Below are positions 6,465 to 13,603 of a stretch of DNA of 13,603 bases, piece after piece. Position 1 is the stretch's first letter. Each line of letters opens with the position of its first letter. The notes beneath the pieces are model-generated. The model did no database searches. It had not been told where the DNA came from and worked only from the letters and a program-made list of their open reading frames with translations. The stretch is taken from the NCBI GenBank assembly GCA_964453985.1, contig CAYVQB010000027.1, positions 1 through 13,603 on the forward strand, read 5' to 3'. Source of the DNA: CAYVQB01 sp964453985. Lineage in GTDB: Bacteria > Babelota > Babeliae > Babelales > UASB340. The position numbers and the translations under genes were made by a program.

Positions 6465-6497
6465 ATGAAAAAAGAAGGAGAGATTGATGACAAGTAA
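6465..6497 (+). CDS. Leader mini-ORF (10 codons) overlapping the next gene
   Basis: ATG at 6465 opens MKKEGEIDDK and stops at TAA 6495-6497. It has the best-placed SD of the region, GGGAGG (6451-6456), eight bases upstream. Its own codons contain the AAGGAG (6475-6480) that serves the following gene, and the two frames overlap by 11 bases. It may be a translational-coupling leader, or the true start of a gene later broken by a frameshift. Confidence 0.35.
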   Translation: MKKEGEIDDK

Positions 6498-7035
6498 GCC
6501 TGAGGCCGTGGAACCTAAGCAATTTTGTATTGCATGGTTTAAGTTAGCAGAACTTGTATCACGTAAAGAGAGAGAAAAAGCTTTAAGTCTTTATAGGTTA
6601 TTGGCACATTCTTTTGAGGATAGGGCGTACGTGTTGCAGCTGGAGGGTGACATTTTATGGTCATTAGAAGATAATTTAGCCTTAGAAAAATATAAACAGG
6701 CTGCGATTTTATATAAAAAAGAAGTTAAGCTTATAAGCGCTATAGGTGTTTACGAGCACTTACTACTGTTAGATTCTTCTAATTACGAATTTATTTCTAA
6801 ATTACTACTTTTATATTCTCTAGTTGATTATCAGGTAAAATTTGAAGAACATTTTGTTTTACTTTTAGAGTTTTTGGATAAAAATATAATTACCCAAGAT
6901 TTCATCTTAACTCTTTGTAAAAAAATCTTTAAAGAGAACCAGGAAGATAGTTTTTTATGGATAGAAAAAACTTTAAAGCGTCTTTTGAAGGATAAGATAA
7001 CGTTGGATATGACTATAATAAAACCTGAATTTTGA
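6487..7035 (+). CDS. Helical-repeat (TPR-like) protein, function unknown
   Basis: A 182-residue all-helical, soluble-looking protein without a signal peptide. Repeated amphipathic helix pairs with TPR-like spacing are visible: AWFKLAELV with ALSLYRLLAHSF (about 15-43), LQLEGDILWSLEDN with ALEKYKQAAILYKKE (about 50-79), and ISAIGVYEHLLLLDSSNYEF (about 83-102), where A-xxx-Y/L-x-L-L patterns recur. Such folds usually bind other proteins, but the partner is unknown. I chose the ATG at 6487 because AAGGAG ends six bases before it; a TTG three bases earlier would be too close. It is the only plus-strand gene in the left half and converges on dnaE, with the last 23 bases overlapping the dnaE 3' end. 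Its expression may be tied to the leader mini-ORF. Confidence 0.78.
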   Translation: MTSKPEAVEPKQFCIAWFKLAELVSRKEREKALSLYRLLAHSFEDRAYVLQLEGDILWSLEDNLALEKYKQAAILYKKEVKLISAIGVYEHLLLLDSSNYEFISKLLLLYSLVDYQVKFEEHFVLLLEFLDKNIITQDFILTLCKKIFKENQEDSFLWIEKTLKRLLKDKITLDMTIIKPEF

Positions 7036-10000
7036 TACCAAGTTTTTCTATGTCTTGCAGGCTTTCTTGGTCACAGGATATTTTGCTTTTATATTCAAGG
7101 CAAAGTTTTTGATCGTTTTCTTCAAATAAAAAATTAACTTTGTGCTTGTTGGTACTGTTTTGAATATCAAGCTTTGTCTTAACTTTTTCTAAGAAGTTAT
7201 CATTTAAGTTTAATGGTAGCTTGAAGTTTATATTTTGGATTTTTTGATATTCTTGAAATAAATGATCTACCGGAATAAGTTCATTTGCTTTTATTTTGCA
7301 TTTGTTTGTAGATGCTGCGTCTACAACGCCTTTTATAATAAAGACATTATATTCGTCTAATAATGTATCAACTTTTTTATAAACGCTTGGAAATATTATT
7401 AGCTCAGCATTTGAGGTTGTATCTTCAAATTGAGCAAATGCCATTTTGTCACCTTTCTTTGTGTTGATCACTCTATGTTTTTGCAACAAGCCGAAGCAGG
7501 TGACAGAAGGTTCTTTCATGGATTTAAGGTTTTTTATTAACTCTAGTGCTTGCTCGAAACTTTGAGTATCTAGCCAATTCAAGATTTTATAATTCTTTAA
7601 AGGGTGAGAACTTAAATAAAAACCTGCGACCTCTTTTTCTTTTTCGAGTTTTTCTTTATCGTTAAATTCAGGCAAACTTGCAAAGCTATAGAGCTCTTGA
7701 GGCATGTCTTGACCGTTACCCTGTGTTGCCATGCTGAATAAACCCATTTGGCCTGTTCTCGCAGCTTCTTTTGCAGAGGCTGCTATTTTTATTATTTTTT
7801 CAAGCTCCGCAATTTTTTGAGCCCTATTGCCGGGAAAATTATCCATTGCTCCCGCGTAAATTAAGCTCTCTATTACTCTTTTATTTGCAGTTCTGAGATC
7901 TACGCGTTTGCAGAAATCTAGAATATCTAAGAATGGTTTTTTATCTCTTTCTAGTAATATATTTTCAAGAGCGGCTCCGCCAACGTTCTTTATTCCTTGT
8001 AGGCCAAAAAGAATTCCATCTGTGTTGGCGCAAAATTCTGCGTGTGACTTATTCACGTCAGGCAGGATGGCATTCAGACCCATGTCTGTTATTTCTTGTA
8101 AATAAAAACTAAGCTGATCGGGATTACTTGTTTCAAAAGAAACTAGTGCAGCCATAAACTCTGCAGGATAATTAGCCTTGAGATAGGCTGTATGGTATGC
8201 AATAAGAGCATATGCTGTTGAGTGTGATTTATTAAAACCATATCCTGCAAAATAGGCCATAAGGTCAAACAACTCGGCAGCTTTTTTTGTGTTAAAGTTT
8301 TTTTCTTTTGCTCCTGTAACAAAAAGCTCTTTTTGTTGAGCCATTACCTCTACTTTTTTCTTACCCATGGCACGACGCAAAATATCTGCGCCACCAAGTG
8401 TGTAGCCTGCAATCGCAGATGCGATTTTCATAACCTGTTCTTGATACACAATGACGCCATAGGTTTCTGCTAATATTGGTTCAAGCTCTTTGAACATGTA
8501 AGTAGTTTTTTTCTTACCGTGTTTACGGTCAATAAAGTCGTCGACCATGCCTGAGCCTAGAGGACCAGGTCGATATAAAGCGTTTAGTGCTATCAAGTCT
8601 TCAAAGCGTTCCGGCTGCAATTTGCGCATGACTTCTTTAATGCCTTCAGATTCAAACTGGAAAACGCCGTTTGAGCTTCCTTCCCTTAGTAAGTCAAAAG
8701 TTTTTTGATCATCAAGGGTGAGCTTGTCTAGGTTTATATCTACGTTATGATTCTTTTTTATAGCTTTAAGTGCGCGCTCTATAACTGTTAAGTTTTTTAA
8801 ACCTAAAAAGTCCATCTTTAAGAAACCAATACTTTCAAGTTCTGTCATAGCGTATTGAGTTACAAGTTCATCAGTCTTTGATGGTATGTATAGAGGCAGT
8901 ACTTTAGCTAATGGCTCAGGGGATATCACAACGCCGGCAGCATGTTTTGATGCGTGTCGTGTTAGCCCTTCAAGTTTAAAGCATATATCAAACAAGTTTT
9001 TAACCTGAGGATTGCTGTCTATCATTTCCTGTAATTTGGGTTCTTGTTTGATTGCATCTTTTAGAGAAATTTTTAATTGGTTTGGAATTAGCTCTGTTAG
9101 TGCGTTTGAATCCTGGAATGGGAATCCTAATGCTCGGGCAACATCCTTTATTACACCTTTTGCCATCATTGTTCCAAATGTAATAATTTGGCATACACAA
9201 TCTTGGCCGTATTTTTCTTTTACATATCCAATAACTTCTTCTCTTCTCTGGATACAAAAGTCTATATCGATATCGGGCATACTTACCCGTTCGGGATTTA
9301 GGAATCTTTCAAACAGAAGATTATATTTTATAGGGTCAACATTTGTAATTTCCATTGTCCAGGCAACAAGAGATCCTGCAGCTGAACCCCTTCCAGGGCC
9401 TACTGGGATATTTTGTCTTTTTGACCATTGTATAAAATCACTAACTACCAAAAAATAACCAACAAAACCCATCTTGATAATCAGGTTCATCTCGAGCTCA
9501 AGACGATCGTCATAGGTAGTATATTGTTCTTTAGGGATCAAGCCTTCATCTTTTATTTTATCAAGCCCATCTGCACATAGTTTTTTGAAATAACTTTCTT
9601 GAGTATATTCTTTAGGTGTTGGGCATTGTGGGAACATGAGTTTGCCGAATTCAAATTGGAATTCACACATGTCTGCGATTTTACCTGTATTCCAAATGAT
9701 TTCTTGTTTGTCAGGGAAAAAGTCGAGAAATTCTTGAGTCGTTCGTAGATAGCACTGATATTCACCAAAAGACATTCGCTTTGGGTCTGTCATCAGCTTT
9801 TTGGTTTGTATTGCAAGCAGGACTTCGTGAGCATAATAATCATCTTTTCTTATCATGTGTGCATCACCTGTTGCGATACAGTCTACGCCCATCTTTCGAC
9901 CAAGCTCATACAATTTATCGTTTGCCCGTAATCTTAGGTCCACTTTTTCTGGCATAAGTTCAAAATAAAATCGTTCTTTACCAAAGATGTCTAAAAACCA

Positions 10001-10474
10001 TTCGGTTCTTTCTGCTGCTTCTTGATCTCTGTCATTTAGTAATAGTGAAGGGATATGGCCGCCTTGGCAGGCTGATGTTGCAATTAGACCTTCAGAGTGT
10101 TTTTTTAATATTTCATAATCTATTCTAGGTTTAAAATAAAAACCTTTTTGGTGCGAGAATGCAAGGAGCTGGCACAAGTTCTTGTAACCTACTTTGCTTT
10201 GCGCAATTAAAAGCAGATGGTAATATTTTTCTTTAACATTTTTTATTTTAACATCAGGAGTGAAATATAGCTCTGTACCAAGTATAGGTTTGATATTATA
10301 CTTTGCTGCCTGTTTAAAAAAAGTTACTGCACCAAAAATATTACCGTGGTCAGATATTCCAACGGCTTTCCATTTTTGTTCTTGAGAAAACTTTAATAAC
10401 TCAGGGATCTTTATAGCACCGTCTAATAAAGAGAATTCTGTATGTAAATGTAAGTGTACGAAATGTTTATTCAT
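7013..10474 (-). CDS. dnaE: DNA polymerase III alpha subunit (DnaE)
   Basis: Replicative polymerase. The 1153 residues are close to the usual 1160, so there is no intein or truncation. The N-terminal PHP domain (about 1-270) keeps a full set of candidate metal ligands: His9, His11, Asp18, His43, Glu68, His86, Cys136, Asp204 and His206. The C-family polymerase core has VGPGRGSAAGSLVAW (358-372), the catalytic PDIDIDF (Asp401, Asp403) and Asp555 in LKMDFLGLKNL, which is exactly the E. coli numbering. It also has the YQEQVMKIA (677-685) and GYGFNKSHSTAYALIAYHTA (744-763) segments. A QMGLF sequence (909-913) fits the beta-clamp binding motif, and an OB fold follows (about 988-1070). The start at 10474 lacks an obvious SD, and an A9 run sits upstream (10501-10509). 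Its 3' end overlaps the convergent helical-repeat gene by 23 bases. Confidence 0.98.
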   Translation of the reverse strand: MNKHFVHLHLHTEFSLLDGAIKIPELLKFSQEQKWKAVGISDHGNIFGAVTFFKQAAKYNIKPILGTELYFTPDVKIKNVKEKYYHLLLIAQSKVGYKNLCQLLAFSHQKGFYFKPRIDYEILKKHSEGLIATSACQGGHIPSLLLNDRDQEAAERTEWFLDIFGKERFYFELMPEKVDLRLRANDKLYELGRKMGVDCIATGDAHMIRKDDYYAHEVLLAIQTKKLMTDPKRMSFGEYQCYLRTTQEFLDFFPDKQEIIWNTGKIADMCEFQFEFGKLMFPQCPTPKEYTQESYFKKLCADGLDKIKDEGLIPKEQYTTYDDRLELEMNLIIKMGFVGYFLVVSDFIQWSKRQNIPVGPGRGSAAGSLVAWTMEITNVDPIKYNLLFERFLNPERVSMPDIDIDFCIQRREEVIGYVKEKYGQDCVCQIITFGTMMAKGVIKDVARALGFPFQDSNALTELIPNQLKISLKDAIKQEPKLQEMIDSNPQVKNLFDICFKLEGLTRHASKHAAGVVISPEPLAKVLPLYIPSKTDELVTQYAMTELESIGFLKMDFLGLKNLTVIERALKAIKKNHNVDINLDKLTLDDQKTFDLLREGSSNGVFQFESEGIKEVMRKLQPERFEDLIALNALYRPGPLGSGMVDDFIDRKHGKKKTTYMFKELEPILAETYGVIVYQEQVMKIASAIAGYTLGGADILRRAMGKKKVEVMAQQKELFVTGAKEKNFNTKKAAELFDLMAYFAGYGFNKSHSTAYALIAYHTAYLKANYPAEFMAALVSFETSNPDQLSFYLQEITDMGLNAILPDVNKSHAEFCANTDGILFGLQGIKNVGGAALENILLERDKKPFLDILDFCKRVDLRTANKRVIESLIYAGAMDNFPGNRAQKIAELEKIIKIAASAKEAARTGQMGLFSMATQGNGQDMPQELYSFASLPEFNDKEKLEKEKEVAGFYLSSHPLKNYKILNWLDTQSFEQALELIKNLKSMKEPSVTCFGLLQKHRVINTKKGDKMAFAQFEDTTSNAELIIFPSVYKKVDTLLDEYNVFIIKGVVDAASTNKCKIKANELIPVDHLFQEYQKIQNINFKLPLNLNDNFLEKVKTKLDIQNSTNKHKVNFLFEENDQKLCLEYKSKISCDQESLQDIEKLGIKIQVLL

Positions 10475-10658
10475 GATTTGTCTAAAATGTGTTTGGTTTT
10501 AAAAAAAAATATTTAATTGCGCTTGGTTTGTAAAGTTTATAATAAAAATTAGATAAAGTTTAGGTTTTATTTTTTCTTAAAAATAGCGTTTTTAAAACCG
10601 TCTTAGTTATATTCATAATTGTTTTTATGAAAATAGTTCTATTTTAGGGAGAGGTGAT
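10475..10658. other. Divergent intergenic region between dnaE and the exchanger gene
   Basis: A 184-base AT-rich spacer that must hold the start signals of both genes. TATAAA on the minus strand (10541-10536) and TATATT on the plus strand (10608-10613) are possible -10 elements, but I find no good -35 at proper spacing. A 7-bp inverted repeat (GGTTTTA 10563-10569 with 10593-10599) lies mid-region and could be an operator or nothing. Confidence 0.4.
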
Positions 10659-11642
10659 ATGTTTGCTTTGTTATTACTTTATTATGTTGTTGGTCTGGGC
10701 GTGGGTTTAGTTGGTCTATGGTATACTGGGGACTCTGCTGTAAAATATTCAGTTGAAACTGCTACAAAGTTTAGGCTTTCAGCATTATTTGTAGGTTTTG
10801 TTTTAATTGCGGTCTCAACAGGACTACCTGAGCTTGCGCTAACAATAATTTCTTTATTTGAAAATGCTTCCCAGATGTCTGCCGGTGCAATTTTAGGGTC
10901 TAATATCTGTGATATATCTTTAGTTATAGGTTTGTCTGTTCTTATTGGTGGTACGATCAAAATTATAAAGAAAGAACAGAACGATTCTTTTTTTATTCTT
11001 CTTATTACAACTTTTGCGATGGCCTTTGTTTTTGCATTAGGGGTATTAACTAGAATTACCGGTCTGTTTCTAATTTGTTCTTATTTTGCTTCTATATATT
11101 TTTTATGGAGAAGTAGTACGAAGAAAGAAATAGCAATAGAAAAAAAAGGGCAAGCAGCTATTGTAAAGGATCATGAGCGTTTTTTTAACTCTAAGTTCGG
11201 TGTTGCGTTGAAGTTGATTTTAAGTATTCTTTTTGTACTGCTTTTCTCTGATATTTCAATACGATATGCTTTGAAGATAACTAAATTAATTGGGCTTTCT
11301 ATGCAAACTATTGGATCCACTATTTTGGCGATAGCTACGTCGTTACCTGAGTTAACCTTGGGAATAACTGCTGTCAGGAAAAAAGAGTATGCATTAGCTC
11401 TTGGAAATTCTTTAGGCTCTGTTTTAGAACAAGGAACGCTTATCTTAGGTATTTTAGCTCTTGCAAGTAATGAGCCAGTCCTAATCAAACCTTTAAATAG
11501 CTTGATGCCATTTATGTTTGCTTCTTTCTTGGTACTTGCTTTTGCAATGATAAAGCGTAAAAAGATTATAAGATTAGATGCTATTTTAATGCTTGTAATT
11601 TATGTAGCATTTTTAATTTATCAGCTTGTATGGGTTAAGTAG
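10659..11642 (+). CDS. CaCA-family Na+/Ca2+ (cation/H+) exchanger
   Basis: A 327-residue inner-membrane antiporter with about ten hydrophobic segments in two inverted halves, as in YrbG and NCX_Mj. The first alpha repeat is clear: STGLPEL (53-59) and GAILGSNICDI (76-86). The second has ATSLPELTLGITA (226-238) with Glu231, and ALGNSLGSVLEQGTLILG (247-264). A basic cytoplasmic linker (about 151-180) joins the halves. In the second repeat the Asn/Asp normally following Gly-Ser is Val255, which removes a central cation ligand; Glu257 nearby might substitute. The transported ion is therefore uncertain. The start is supported by the strong GGGAGAGGTG just upstream. The gene ends two bases before the 3' end of the convergent fic gene, with no terminator between them. 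Confidence 0.92.
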   Translation: MFALLLLYYVVGLGVGLVGLWYTGDSAVKYSVETATKFRLSALFVGFVLIAVSTGLPELALTIISLFENASQMSAGAILGSNICDISLVIGLSVLIGGTIKIIKKEQNDSFFILLITTFAMAFVFALGVLTRITGLFLICSYFASIYFLWRSSTKKEIAIEKKGQAAIVKDHERFFNSKFGVALKLILSILFVLLFSDISIRYALKITKLIGLSMQTIGSTILAIATSLPELTLGITAVRKKEYALALGNSLGSVLEQGTLILGILALASNEPVLIKPLNSLMPFMFASFLVLAFAMIKRKKIIRLDAILMLVIYVAFLIYQLVWVK

Positions 11643-11644
11643 AT

Positions 11645-12397
11645 TTATACTAAAGCTTCTACAAGTCTTAAATATTCTTTTTGGCTTTCATATTGCATGT
11701 CAGCAATAAAAGAAATAAAAGGGATGTCTGTTTTCGGGTTTACCTGAGATTTTTTGATTACTGATATGTATTCACCTCTTAAAACAGGAGGAATAATTGT
11801 TATTTCATATCCTTCTTGTAACAAAATTAGATTCATCAAGAGTCTTGCTGTTCTACCGTTGCCATCAATAAAAGGGTGAATAGTGACAAGTTCTTTGTGT
11901 GCTATTGCTGCGTATTCCACAGGATGATACTTGGCTTTAAGTTTTGTTAGATTATCTATAAATTCTGACATTAAGAATTTTATTTTATCAGGAGCTGGAG
12001 GTATAAAATCGGTTCCGGTTATAAAAACTTTTTCTTTTCTGTATTTACCGGCATTCTTAGAGTCGATTCTAAAATAAAATAACTCGTGTAAATCAAGTAT
12101 GTTTTTTTCTGTGACCTTCTTTTCTTTTACTAATTTATATAAAAGGTCATAGGCTTGACTGTGTCCGACGGCCTCGAAATGGTCTTTTAGTAATTTGCCA
12201 CCTATTGTGATGCCTTCTTCTAGGACAATCTTTGTTTCTGTCTCTGTTAACGAGTTGCCTTCTAGGGCGTTACTCGTATAGGTTAACCCTATACGGTAAT
12301 ATTCTCTTAATTCTTTTATGGAGTGTTTATTTAGGGGTCTGTGTTGGTTTATTTCTTTTTGAAGCTTATCTATCTTTACCAATTTTTCTTTATACAT
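11645..12397 (-). CDS. Fic-domain protein, class II (putative AMPylator)
   Basis: A 250-residue Fic protein; this family attaches AMP or related groups to target hydroxyls. The catalytic motif HPFIDGNGRTAR (174-185) is intact with His174, and the substrate flap region FITGTDFIPPAPDKI (125-139) is typical. The N-terminal SNALEG (42-47) fits the (S/T)xxxE(G/N) inhibitory helix, with Glu46 expected to block ATP binding, so the enzyme is probably auto-inhibited until triggered. No signal peptide or membrane segment is seen. I place the start at 12397, with GGAG seven bases upstream; an in-frame ATG at 12427 would put its first codons inside the frr terminator hairpin. The gene follows that terminator immediately, leaving almost no space for a promoter. 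It could act on host proteins or on the cell's own; the sequence cannot tell. Confidence 0.92.
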   Translation of the reverse strand: MYKEKLVKIDKLQKEINQHRPLNKHSIKELREYYRIGLTYTSNALEGNSLTETETKIVLEEGITIGGKLLKDHFEAVGHSQAYDLLYKLVKEKKVTEKNILDLHELFYFRIDSKNAGKYRKEKVFITGTDFIPPAPDKIKFLMSEFIDNLTKLKAKYHPVEYAAIAHKELVTIHPFIDGNGRTARLLMNLILLQEGYEITIIPPVLRGEYISVIKKSQVNPKTDIPFISFIADMQYESQKEYLRLVEALV

Positions 12398-12408
12398 ACT
12401 ACATCTCC

Positions 12409-12446
12409 AAAAAAATAAATAGGGCACGGTATAAGCCGTGCCCTAT
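12409..12446 (-). terminator. Intrinsic terminator of pyrH-frr
   Basis: An 11-bp perfect stem (12419-12429 with 12436-12446) with a 6-base loop (12430-12435) is followed on the minus strand by TTATTTTTTT. It begins six bases after the frr stop. This is the most convincing terminator in the window. The fic ribosome site (12408-12405) starts where its T-tract ends, so any fic transcript from the left-running operon must read through it. Confidence 0.93.
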
Positions 12447-12452
12447 GAAAAT

Positions 12453-13055
12453 TTAGCCTTCGATTTTTACATCAATAGACTTTAATTCTTTTTCTTTTTT
12501 ATCATAAAGACCGTCTACCTTCTTAGTGAATTCGTCTGTGACCTTTTGTAGTAGGTCGCTCAATCTCATTGCAAAATCTTCAGAAATACCTCTGGATTTT
12601 TCAGCATCTCTTAGTTGATTATGAAACTCTTTTCTTACGGTTCTAATACCGATTTTGCATTCTTCAGTTTTTTTACCTAAAACTTTTACCAACTCTTCAC
12701 GTCGGCTTGAGCTCATCATAGGTAATTGAAGACGAATGACGGTACCATCATTAACGGGGTTAATTCCAACGTCTGAGTTATTGATTGCTTTTTCTATTTC
12801 GCCAATAATGCTTTTATCCCATGGTTGGATTGAGATTAATCTTGCATCTGGTGTAGCAAGTGTTGCAAGTTCTTTTAGTGTCATGGATTGACCATAACAT
12901 TCAACCTTTAAGTTTTCTACTAAAGTTGTAGATGCTCGGCCTGTTCTGATGCTAACTAGTTCTTTGTCAAAATGTTTTATAGGTTTGTCCATTTCGACTT
13001 TTACATTGGATTCAAATGTCTTTGTGTCGCCTTCTGCAAATATTATTTTTTCCAT
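12453..13055 (-). CDS. frr: Ribosome recycling factor
   Basis: RRF splits the post-termination ribosome together with EF-G. The 200 residues cover the whole family: the helical domain I with IRTGRAST (36-43), the beta-domain II (about 45-118, LATLATPDARLISIQPWDKS and GINPVNDGTVIRLQLP), and the second helical part with RTVRKEFHNQLRD (138-150), where Arg141 corresponds to the functionally important E. coli Arg132. Relative to the 185-residue E. coli protein it carries about nine extra N-terminal residues (MEKIIFAEG) and a slightly longer C-terminus. AAGGT supports the ATG at 13055. It lies 18 bases downstream of pyrH, the usual order, and is closed by a strong terminator. Confidence 0.98.
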   Translation of the reverse strand: MEKIIFAEGDTKTFESNVKVEMDKPIKHFDKELVSIRTGRASTTLVENLKVECYGQSMTLKELATLATPDARLISIQPWDKSIIGEIEKAINNSDVGINPVNDGTVIRLQLPMMSSSRREELVKVLGKKTEECKIGIRTVRKEFHNQLRDAEKSRGISEDFAMRLSDLLQKVTDEFTKKVDGLYDKKEKELKSIDVKIEG

Positions 13056-13073
13056 TATTATTACCTTTGAATT

Positions 13074-13603
13074 TTAGTTTATACTGCTTCCAAATTTAAT
13101 ATCTTTGACAGCTGTTATTATTGCATTTTCTTTAAAAACATTAAAGACTCTTATTCTTAATTTGTTTTCTTTTGCTAAAGTTATAGCAGTCAAATCCATA
13201 ACCTTCAACTCTTTTTCTATAAATTCTTTATATGAAATTTCAGTATAAAGTTTAGCAGATTTGTTTTTTGCTGGATCACTATCATAAATGCCGTCTACAT
13301 TCGTACATTTATATACTGTAGATGCATTTATTTGCAATGCTCTTAATACTGCATTTGTATCTGTACTAAAAAAAGGGTTTCCAGTTCCTGCAACAAAAAC
13401 AATAATCTTGTTCTCTTTTAATGCTTTATTTATATGGTCTTGCCTAATTATACCCGCAACTTTTGGGCACTCAATAGCGCTAAACATTAAAACTTCTAGA
13501 TTTTGTTTTTCCAGTAAATCTTTTAAGACAAGTCCATTAATCATGGTTGCAAGCATTCCGGCTGTGTGTCCTGTTGTTTGATTTAGTCCAAGCTTTTTGC
13601 CGT
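13074..13603 (-). CDS. pyrH: UMP kinase, N-terminus cut by window edge
   Basis: Phosphorylates UMP to UDP in pyrimidine nucleotide synthesis; bacterial enzymes are hexamers of the amino-acid-kinase fold. The 176 visible codons cover roughly the last three quarters of the protein, from about E. coli residue 64. They include GMLATMINGLVLKD, the nucleotide-binding VAGTGNPFFSTDT segment, VDGIYDSDPAKNKSAK, and the highly conserved EKELKVMDLTAITLAKENKLRIRVFN. The frame is open through the right edge, so the ATG at 13556 is internal, not the start. The residue aligned with E. coli Asp77 (in GDHMG) is His (GHTAG, codon 13566-13568), an unusual change near the UMP site. It is the upstream partner of frr in a two-gene transcript. 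Confidence 0.97.
   Translation of the reverse strand, partial: GKKLGLNQTTGHTAGMLATMINGLVLKDLLEKQNLEVLMFSAIECPKVAGIIRQDHINKALKENKIIVFVAGTGNPFFSTDTNAVLRALQINASTVYKCTNVDGIYDSDPAKNKSAKLYTEISYKEFIEKELKVMDLTAITLAKENKLRIRVFNVFKENAIITAVKDIKFGSSIN

Noticed and set aside
6484..6486. TTG start for the helical-repeat gene
   Set aside because: Only three bases from the SD; the ATG directly after it has better spacing.
9012..9458. 148-codon plus-strand ORF opposite dnaE
   Set aside because: Lies wholly within the dnaE polymerase core in antisense, with no recognisable domain; a shadow of strong coding sequence.
7013..10474. Intein or split dnaE
   Set aside because: Length and motif spacing match E. coli DnaE exactly through Asp401, Asp403 and Asp555.
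12399..12404. Adjacent ATG-TAG start-stop ahead of fic as a regulatory minimal ORF
   Set aside because: It touches the SD with no spacer, so ribosomes are unlikely to initiate there.
12398..12427. Longer fic start at 12427 adding ten residues
   Set aside because: Those codons lie in the frr terminator hairpin and T-tract and have no SD; the ATG at 12397 has GGAG at good spacing.
13554..13556. ATG at 13556 as the pyrH start
   Set aside because: Conserved UMP kinase sequence continues upstream to the window edge, so this is an internal Met.
1..13603. CRISPR arrays, tRNA/rRNA genes, IS elements, prophage
   Set aside because: No regularly spaced repeats, cloverleaf sequences, transposase or phage genes were found by reading both strands.

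Overview
This is a gene-dense, strongly AT-rich bacterial chromosome segment. Its tight operon packing, clear Shine-Dalgarno (SD) sites and standard housekeeping genes (pyrH, frr, dnaE, gap, hflX) mark it as bacterial. Those genes sit beside a Fic protein, a secreted pentapeptide-repeat protein, a membrane-anchored acetyltransferase and a helical-repeat protein. That mix would suit a small-genome, host-associated Gram-negative bacterium, for example a Candidatus Dependentiae (TM6)-like lineage. The lineage is inferred from composition and gene mix, not demonstrated. I see no tRNA, rRNA, CRISPR array, transposase or phage gene.

Layout, left to right. At 1-2053 (minus) hflX runs into gap through a TAATG overlap; gap loses its C-terminus at the left edge. 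At 2193-3400 (minus) a membrane-anchored GNAT acetyltransferase is translationally coupled to a DJ-1/PfpI protein, followed by a GC-rich hairpin. At 3526-4473 (minus) lies a secreted pentapeptide-repeat protein. At 4584-6080 (minus) is a stand-alone biotin-dependent carboxylase beta subunit behind the best promoter in the window. At 6081-6486 is a mainly regulatory interval with one doubtful small secreted ORF and a leader mini-ORF. At 6487-7035 (plus) a helical-repeat protein collides tail-to-tail with dnaE (7013-10474, minus). At 10659-11642 (plus) is a CaCA-family cation exchanger, nearly abutting fic (11645-12397, minus). At 12453-13603 (minus) is the classic pyrH-frr pair, closed by a textbook intrinsic terminator, with pyrH cut by the right edge.

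How the genes relate. pyrH-frr is the widely conserved nucleotide/translation pair, and hflX adds a ribosome-associated GTPase. gap and the carboxylase are central metabolism. The GNAT/DJ-1 pair looks like a small maintenance or stress module. The points most worth a second look are regulatory: fic has almost no room for its own promoter behind the frr terminator; a long imperfect inverted repeat could mask the GNAT ribosome binding site; and an SD-led 10-codon ORF overlaps the start of the helical-repeat gene. Several enzymes also carry changes at known specificity or ligand positions (GAPDH, carboxylase, CaCA exchanger, UMP kinase). No single gene set here clearly forms a new multi-gene system.
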